From Adineta ricciae (taxonomy: Eukaryota > Rotifera > Eurotatoria > Adinetida > Adinetidae): a stretch of 64,000 nt of DNA. Of this stretch, positions 57,365-64,000 are shown piece by piece. The notes under the pieces are model-generated. The model worked only from the letters and a program-made list of their open reading frames with translations. It ran no database searches and was not told the DNA's origin. The DNA is taken from positions 186,001 to 250,000 of the forward strand of contig CAJNOJ010000027.1 in NCBI GenBank assembly GCA_905250025.1, given 5' to 3'. The first letter of the stretch is position 1; each line of letters opens with the position of its first letter. Both the position numbers and the translations under genes were made by a program.

Positions 57365-60300
57365 TTAACATCGTTCGGAAATTGTTCGACGATTTGCTTG
57401 TCGTGGTTGACCACGATGACGCGCTGGAAAATAATCACCTGATGTTTTCAACGAATTGGATGCATCACTATTCTTCGCAGCCGCTGCAGCAACAGCTTCT
57501 GGCGGCGGGACAGTCTGAAAAATAAAGAGAAGACTTACAAAAAAAGCCTTTTTTCAGAATCAAATAGAATTACTATGATTCCTGATTTAGTTGGATAGAA
57601 CTGTTGTGGAAATGAAGCTCCATCAACACGAAAATCTTCGAGACGTTTGAAATTTTTCAAGATTTCTTCTAGTTTTGGATCAATCTTTGGCTTTTGTCGT
57701 GAATACTTGAGAAAAGCCCAGAATTTTTCTAAACCATACAATTGACCTATGGACAAAGCAAACATATAGCTACAAGCAACACATCCGTATATCTCTGCCC
57801 GTTCTTACCGGCTTCATAATCACGAAAAGTTTCACGTTGAAAGTCTTCGAACACTTCCTTACGAAAATGTTTTTCAAGACCATATGTGTAAAACCGAAAT
57901 AAACACTCAACACCATATCTAAGGTAAAAAAGAGCTCACTCGTGTATCAATGAATTCAACATAAAGACAAATGCAAACATACCGATGATCAATTTTCGCG
58001 TCGTCAACGGCGTATTGTTTGAATTCATTGTACATACGACGATTGAAGTTTTCACGAAGAAAAAACGACCAAAAACGATAGAGTGTATTCATTTCCATCG
58101 ATTGACCTGGACCAAGTCTTGCACGATCTACGAGCACAAAAGTTCTCTAATATTAATCTGACCGAAGTACATATATATACATATACTTACCATCTATACA
58201 TTGTTGTTTGTATTTATTGTAAACTTGTTGCGTGAAACCATTCTGTTGTAAGAGCGAATGGGAAGGATGTTGGAATTGAGGTATTTCCACTGGTGTTGAA
58301 CCATAGAAATCGTATGAATTGGCACTAGTTCCATACCGATAATACGAATCATTGTGTGACGATGAATATGGATCGTAAAAATCCTGTTGTCGACTAAAAA
58401 GTTAAGAATCAAGGTAGAGAAAGATACTTTTTCAGTGTATAAGAACACTTACGTAGAGTTCGTTGTATTGCTTCGTTGTCTCGTTGTTGGATGATCACGG
58501 GAGTCAAAAACCCAACCGACCGAGCTTTCCACTGGTGGATTTTCACTATGGCGTGTCTTTCGTTTCAAGCCTGGCGTCTAAAAACGAAGAACAAGCACAG
58601 TGACCGAAGAATGATGCAATCACGCAAAGCCTTACATCAGCTTTCACAACGGGTGCGTCCTTAGTCACCGGATAAAATCGCGCGATATTCTTTGCACGTG
58701 AGTGAGGTGTTCGGGGCGTTTCCGGACATTTCTCAGCTGTATCAACAATTGAGGGTAACGGCATAGTTGAGTTTGCATCACTTGATTTTTGTAGATTATT
58801 TGGTAATGATTGAGAAATGATATCTTGTGTTGGTGGTGTCAAAAGTGCTTGTTGGCTGACGCCAGTTAAATGTTTTGGACGAAAGAAAGGTTCAGCTTGT
58901 GGTGGTGCTTGAGCAGAATTATTTGAGCGAACGATTGCAATAGCTGGCGTACGTGGTTGATTATTATCCGTTGATTCAATATTTTCTACAACATATTCTC
59001 ATAATACGTTGATGAGATGTTCGAATTACCTTTTGCACTTTGTGATTGACTATGTTCATTTGAGTGGCGATCCGTACTTGTTTGTCGTTGATTTCTGATC
59101 GTATTCATTTCTTCTTGACTGATTAGTTTCACTGTTTTATCAATGGACGCCTTTGTTGGTCGATCCGGATGCCATAATTCGGCTTCATAACGTCTTAAAC
59201 CATCGTCAATTATTTTAGCTAGTTCGGCCGTCATTCGTGCTCGTGGCGTATGTTCACCAGTACGATCATGAGTTCTCTGCTGGTGCTTACGATTCGATGG
59301 TGGTGTTGGTGTGATGATGAGAATTTTATCAATGTCGTTATCATCTAATTCAAAGTCAGATTCGTCATCGTCACTGGAAAAGAGAGAACGTGAAGTGAAC
59401 ATAGAAGAACGATTGGTAAAACATACTTTTCTTCATGCAGATCGTATGTCAACGATGTCGTGCGACGTCGGTTTAGTGGAATAAATGTTGGTATATTGTT
59501 TGCTTTACTCGGTAATTCCTCATCAAATTTGAAGTCTAATTCTTCACGATTATCTTCTTTGGTCACCTGTTCAGATGGTACAACCTGGACTTGCTGTTGT
59601 TCTTTTTTCTCCTGCAAGACATTCCCAAAGATACAATTAAAGAACGATTATGCAAAACTAACCTTTTTCTTTGCTGGTTTCTTCCTCTTCGACGAGACTT
59701 GATTCCAATTCAAATCATGTTGCTCCTCTGATGGATTCAATTCGCTTTTCACAGTTTTATCAGATTGATTCGCTTGTTTCCAAATCTTTCCCGGTTGAAA
59801 GTCGGGAACATCAGGATTTAACTCGGTTAGATGATTGTTTACATCGGTTAACAATGGCCAACGCGTCGGATCTGTTCGACAACGTACCATGCATTGATCA
59901 TTCAGCTCAACCACAAGACTATCACGAACTGCCTAAATACGCAAAGATTTGTTATTCGAATGAAACGAAAATTCATTTCGTAAAACTGACATCAGCGATT
60001 AGCTGAACATCATCACATAGTGATCGAACACGATTGAAACTCGCGATTAATGATAATGGGACGTAACCATCGTTGGTCATTTGTTGTCGAAGAAATATAT
60101 CAACCGCAAGATTCTCCGTACTGAAATAATATTCCCTAAAAGAAAATCGATGATTAACAAAGAATTTCTCTCGAAAGAAGAAGGTTTTCTATTACACTTG
60201 AAGTCGAAGAAGCTCTTTCAATTGTTGTTCAGTATAAGCAGGTATAAGCGGAGTAGTATATTCATTAGGATTAGTTAAAGGTAATTCGGTAGTTGGTGAT

Positions 60301-61427
60301 GGACTTGTTGGAGGATAATAATAAGCATTTTCAATGTATGGTAGCACAAAAGAGCAATCGTCAACAACAACTGCTTCGTCATCAAATATAAACTTATGAA
60401 CATCACGAGTTGGATTAGTAGTACCTGAAAGAATTACATATTAGACGAGATATTTTCGACGATATCAAGATAATAACTACGTCTCGCAATTACTGAAATA
60501 TCTTTCAAACGCAATTCTTCTTCATAGTACACAGCACAAATTAATTGGGTACAAGACTGAAAGAAGTGATGATTATAAATTCAGTATTCTTGATGATAGA
60601 CTTGCTTCTACATCTGATGATATTACCCTCGTATCAGTTTATGTTTACACTCACCTGTCGTATCTTCACTTTGTTCGACAGCACCTGATCCTTCGGCTTT
60701 CTTTCTTCGTTTACCTTGTTTATCTGGATACCATTTCACTGAATTACCACCTTGATCGTAATCTAGATAAGGAAAATGCGTACGTTTCTCGCATGAAACT
60801 CGTGTCACATACAGTAATATGCGTAATAATCTTGATAAGGATTGTAAGCTCCCGTTGCTGTTGATGCTCCTGCTGCAGTCACAGCAGCTCCTCGGTTCTT
60901 TCGATTCTTTTTCGGCGTTGCACCATCGAGACTACGTGTACGATTTCGATTTGTTCCTCGTGCGCTACGAGCATTTCGTCCGGCACGATTGGCTTTCGTA
61001 CCAGCTGCTTTCGGTGTGTTTTGAGTGCTAGGTGTTGCTGATGTTACTGTTGCTACATCACCTTCATTGTTTTCTAATGGTAATGGGACCCATTTTTGCT
61101 TGCCTGAAAGAGAAGTTTTTCGTGAAATTGAATTGACGATATTTTTACGAACTTCTTTTACCTTTTCGATTTCGTGTTCGAGGTGTATTGGGTTGTGAGG
61201 TAACCGGTTGTTCATCAGTTGCTTCAGCAAGACTTGGCCAATCTTTGGGCTATAGTACATTGAAATAGATGACGAACATGTGTGAAAAGGAAACCTTATT
61301 GTCTTACGGGTAGGATAGCAGAATCAGGAGGTGTATCTATAGGATTGTTATTTGCTGAGTTTGTCGAAGAGGACTGTTGCCAAGCGGGACAGCTCGTTGA
61401 ATTCGATGTGGCTGTTTCGTTTGGCAT
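57365..61427 (-). CDS. LARP1: La-related protein 1
   Basis: About fifteen exons. The N-terminus [17 protein letters not shown] is followed by [28 protein letters not shown] and a basic Arg/Asn-rich stretch. The La motif is [40 protein letters not shown]. After WPLL comes a linker with [36 protein letters not shown] and [12 protein letters not shown], all LARP1-type. The C-terminus has the DM15 repeats: [38 protein letters not shown] and [16 protein letters not shown], then RRLEDF-type [10 protein letters not shown]. The last exon ends [12 protein letters not shown]1 binds the cap and 5'TOP of ribosomal protein mRNAs and links their translation to mTOR. RPL10, a typical target class, lies 7 kb away, probably by chance. 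The region around 60420-60650 between two exons could hide one more small exon. Confidence 0.92.
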
Positions 61428-62224
61428 GGTACCTCGTGTTCTTTTCAGAACAAAATTTGTTAAAATACTAGAATTTGTTTGATTAGTAAATCTACAACAG
61501 CAAAACAAAAAAAGTCAACATGTTTTCGTCTTACTATTGGACTATACAAAGAACAATGAGGAGTGTCAAAGCACGTGAGATCGCTACATATAATCAGTTT
61601 TACGCATTTCATACATGCGTAGGTATTACTATAAGGTGCATTTTATGTTGTTGTCCATACAATTATAAACTATGGATCATTGTATACTTATCTGATTGAT
61701 TCAACCATCTTATCATTTCGACCAATAGGAATTGTTTCCTAAGTAAAATTCTTAGCCTCAATCAAACATATTTCTATTCTGGTTCAGTTATCATTATTTG
61801 ATATCAACTAGTACACCATAAATATTCAAATGAATATACACTGCGTGTAACGATATCACTGATGTCGCTAATGTCGAATGAGTTCGAGGAACAACGTTAT
61901 CTTTTCACTGTATAAAAAGTACTTGACCGAGCACAAATAATACTCACGGCAGTAATACAAAATACAGCTTGATATGCTTATCTTTTCGTACATTCGATCA
62001 GGATCGATAAGACTCGACTGACGAAATCAAACACATATGTATATTTGAACTTTTATCGTGAGTATAGGAAAGATATCGCGATTGGAAAGAATTGCATAAA
62101 ACAAGATGTTTTGGCTAATCATACATATTACGTTTTGCTTTTATTAATCCTTAAATGATCAAATACAAATCCTTATTCTACAAGACAAAACACTTGTCGC
62201 TAAGATAAGTTAAGTCAACTGAAA
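61428..62224. other. Intergenic region upstream of LARP1
   Basis: No exon seen. It contains a CCAAT element at 61722-61726 (CGACCAATAG), about 300 bp before the LARP1 ATG, and the laminin 3' flank. Confidence 0.45.
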
Positions 62225-64000
62225 CTAATTTGTCGGACACGAGTGTTGAATTCCATCGATAGAATGAAGCGCTTTAGCATGTCTCATGGAGCTATGATCG
62301 TCATTATCATTGTCAAATGCAATTATCTTCATATTTGTTATACAACCAACATAGACAGGTATATCGTCGACAATCGGCGGTAATTTATTCATTTTACCAA
62401 TATACAGCGGACCATTGGTATTCAAATCATAATCATTTAATAGTAATTCTTCATCGACGTCATATTTATCGACATGTAAACGAACGAATGTGAGATCTTT
62501 TTGCACGTGGATGCTGTGCCATTGACCATTGCACATTTCATTGTCATTGTTTTCAGTCGGCCAATGAACCACATGGATTTCATCGATGTTGTTTTGTAAT
62601 AGAGTGACTACGATGTTTCCTTTGTCGAGATAGATGAAGAGATAATTATCTTCATTTGTATTTGTTGCGGCTAATAGCAGACCGCTTTTAACACGAGATT
62701 TGAATTGAAATGAAATATTGAATCGTTGACCGAGATGAAACGAGTTTTCTTAAATAAAGAGGGAAAGGTGAAAGATATCAAAGATAAATTTCGTCTTACC
62801 GAGTATCAACTCTCTCTGTCCATCAAGAAATATTCCGGATTCCTCATTTTCGTAACATGTTTTGATGTTATAACTCGACTTCTCATTCATGGTGGTATCG
62901 AACGCCATTGGTTGATTATTGATTTGTATCGAACTCAAACAACCTTGAAATTGAAGATTATGATGTCGAGTTTTGAAATGATGTAATTGCCGGCGGCGAT
63001 TTGACTGAAAGATTTCATCTGATGGAATATTACCAAAATGATAAACTCCATCTGTGTCCAATGTTGATTTCGTACCTAAGTGAATTGAATGGAGGCATAG
63101 ATGTTCGCTCTTGCTAAAGATTTGCATTTACCCGGTGGAATAATGAATCCTTGTGGCTGTGAATCGATGTACAAAGATGCATTGTTTCCATTTCGCACGA
63201 TATCCACTTGATGCCATTGATCATTATTGACTCGATTGATACCTTCGATTTCGCCTTTACCTGATCCACAATCGAACGCAAAAACTAAGTGTCCTTTGTG
63301 TAGCCATGTAGCGATGAATTCGTTCGATGCCGATGAATCCGAAACTGGAATGAAGAAAATAAGACAACGTATGAAATTGATTGGTAAACTCAGGGAAAAT
63401 ATTTACCATCACGACCAGAATAGAAAAGTAAACCATGGATAAATCGAGTTCGAAATTTGAAGGAGATATTCATAGCAGAGTTGAATGATGATTGTGTTAC
63501 AATAATTTGTCCACGACTTTCACGATGGTCATCACCGAAACGATAGCCTACGTCTTTACCACGGTCATCCGAAGGAGTCGTTGGTAACTGACATGACCGA
63601 CGAGAACGAGATGAATAATCATCTTCGTCTTCATCTTCATCTTCGATGATAACCGTGCTCGTTGCTGTTTCTACGGGCCTTGCTGGCTGAAATTCAGGAA
63701 TGTTGTTCATTTCTAGATCAATTGATGGTACGATGGGCGTCGTTGTGCTACTGCTGATATCAAAATCATCGTTAAATTCCAGAAACTTCAGTTGAACATT
63801 TTCCGATGACACTGGTTCGGTTGCATTGTAAATAAATGGCGGATAAACAACTGGTTCTTTAAGATTATTGTTGTTATTATTGCTGCTAAAGCCGTTTGTT
63901 TGACAATTCTGTTCGGCATTTTTCAATTTAACTGCATTATTAAAATTAATCAACGAACCATCGATATTCACATCACCAATACAGCCAATCAAACGCTGAA
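62225..64000 (-). CDS. Laminin subunit alpha, C-terminal part (end of LG3, linker, LG4, LG5); 5' end outside the window
   Basis: Four visible exons. The right-most carries the end of one laminin-G domain, RLIGCIGDVNIDGSLINFN, directly after an apparent splice acceptor at the window edge. A linker of about 120 residues follows, with an Asn run, an acidic run (EDEDEDEDD) and SSRSRRSC, a furin-type R-x-R-R site. LG4 begins CQLPTTPSDD, VGYRFGDDHRESRG and ends CLSSIQINNQPM...KTCYENEESGIF. LG5 begins LDGQRELILGENSFHLGQRF and ends VGCITNMKIIAF...HSIDGIQHSCPTN. The 'HG...HSCP' ending right after LG5, with no membrane helix or EGF, is what laminin alpha chains do, and argues against neurexin or CASPR. 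LG4-5 bind dystroglycan, heparan sulphate and sulphatides in basement membranes. Confidence 0.87.

Noticed and set aside
62225-64000. Neurexin or contactin-associated protein instead of laminin alpha
   Set aside because: There is no EGF domain or transmembrane helix. The LG4-LG5 pair, the C...P.GYRFG start, the CY..EEG.F.DG junction and the HSCP ending are laminin alpha features.
1-64000. tRNA, rRNA, transposon, telomeric repeat, CRISPR or bacterial transfer island
   Set aside because: Reading by eye I found no cloverleaf with A/B boxes, no transposase or reverse transcriptase motifs, no long terminal repeats, no telomere-like arrays and no operon-like intronless bacterial block. A proper scan could still find a tRNA.

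Overview
This is a 64 kb piece of an animal nuclear genome, assembled from shorter contigs. It is AT-rich and gene-dense. Most genes are cut by many very short introns, mostly about 45-60 nt, with GTAAG-like donors and T-rich ...TTTCAG/TAG acceptors. Neighbouring genes are often only 100-600 bp apart. Arginine codons are mostly CGA and CGT. The gene content is clearly metazoan: laminin alpha, a nicotinic-type Cys-loop receptor, an adiponectin-receptor-like protein, a Bcl-2 protein, a rhodopsin-family receptor, CSDE1, LARP1 and ERCC5/XPG. Compact genes, tiny introns and several 3' splice sites just upstream of start codons suggest a rotifer, most likely a bdelloid. That assignment is an inference from style, not proof. 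I saw no bacterial operon, CRISPR array, virus, transposon, tRNA or rRNA gene.

Layout. 0.7-11.3 kb: a VAT-1-type quinone oxidoreductase (-), a CCDC181-like ciliary/microtubule coiled-coil protein (+), and a large polyglutamine-headed class V aminotransferase (+). 12-20 kb: a sterol desaturase/hydroxylase (+), plastin/fimbrin (+), an unrecognised Ser/Arg-rich protein (+) and an intronless NAP1-like histone chaperone (-). 22-32.5 kb, largely surface and signalling proteins: an LRR receptor (+), a non-alpha nicotinic-type channel (-), a possibly myristoylated orphan (-), a Bcl-2 protein (-), an orphan type II membrane protein (+) and a peptide-type GPCR (-). 33-46.9 kb, mostly housekeeping: IMP dehydrogenase (-), an adiponectin-receptor-like PAQR protein (+), the multi-cold-shock-domain protein CSDE1 (-), a small proline-rich membrane protein (+) and the repair nuclease ERCC5/XPG (-). 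47-64 kb: a LENG9-like RNA-end protein (RWD + MJ1316 + 2H phosphoesterase, -), ribosomal protein L10 (+), two tandem acid ceramidases (-), ABHD18 (-), prohibitin 1 (-), LARP1 (-), and the C-terminal LG domains of a laminin alpha chain (-) that runs off the right edge.

The genes do not form one pathway. Functional links are loose: CSDE1, LARP1, RPL10 and the LENG9-like protein all concern RNA or translation. The two ceramidases are a local duplication.

Two places are assembly errors rather than biology. The 70-N gap at 46985-47054 is flanked by the same 151 bp on both sides. A single N at 50212 joins two identical 221-bp copies inside RPL10. Both look like contig overlaps that were not merged. 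They create a false second first exon for ERCC5 and a false in-frame 74-codon duplication in L10. I found no undescribed multi-gene system. The best leads are the polyQ-aminotransferase fusion, the RWD-MJ1316-2H protein, the acidic furin-like linker in the laminin chain, the possible trans-splice acceptors, and four unrecognised proteins.
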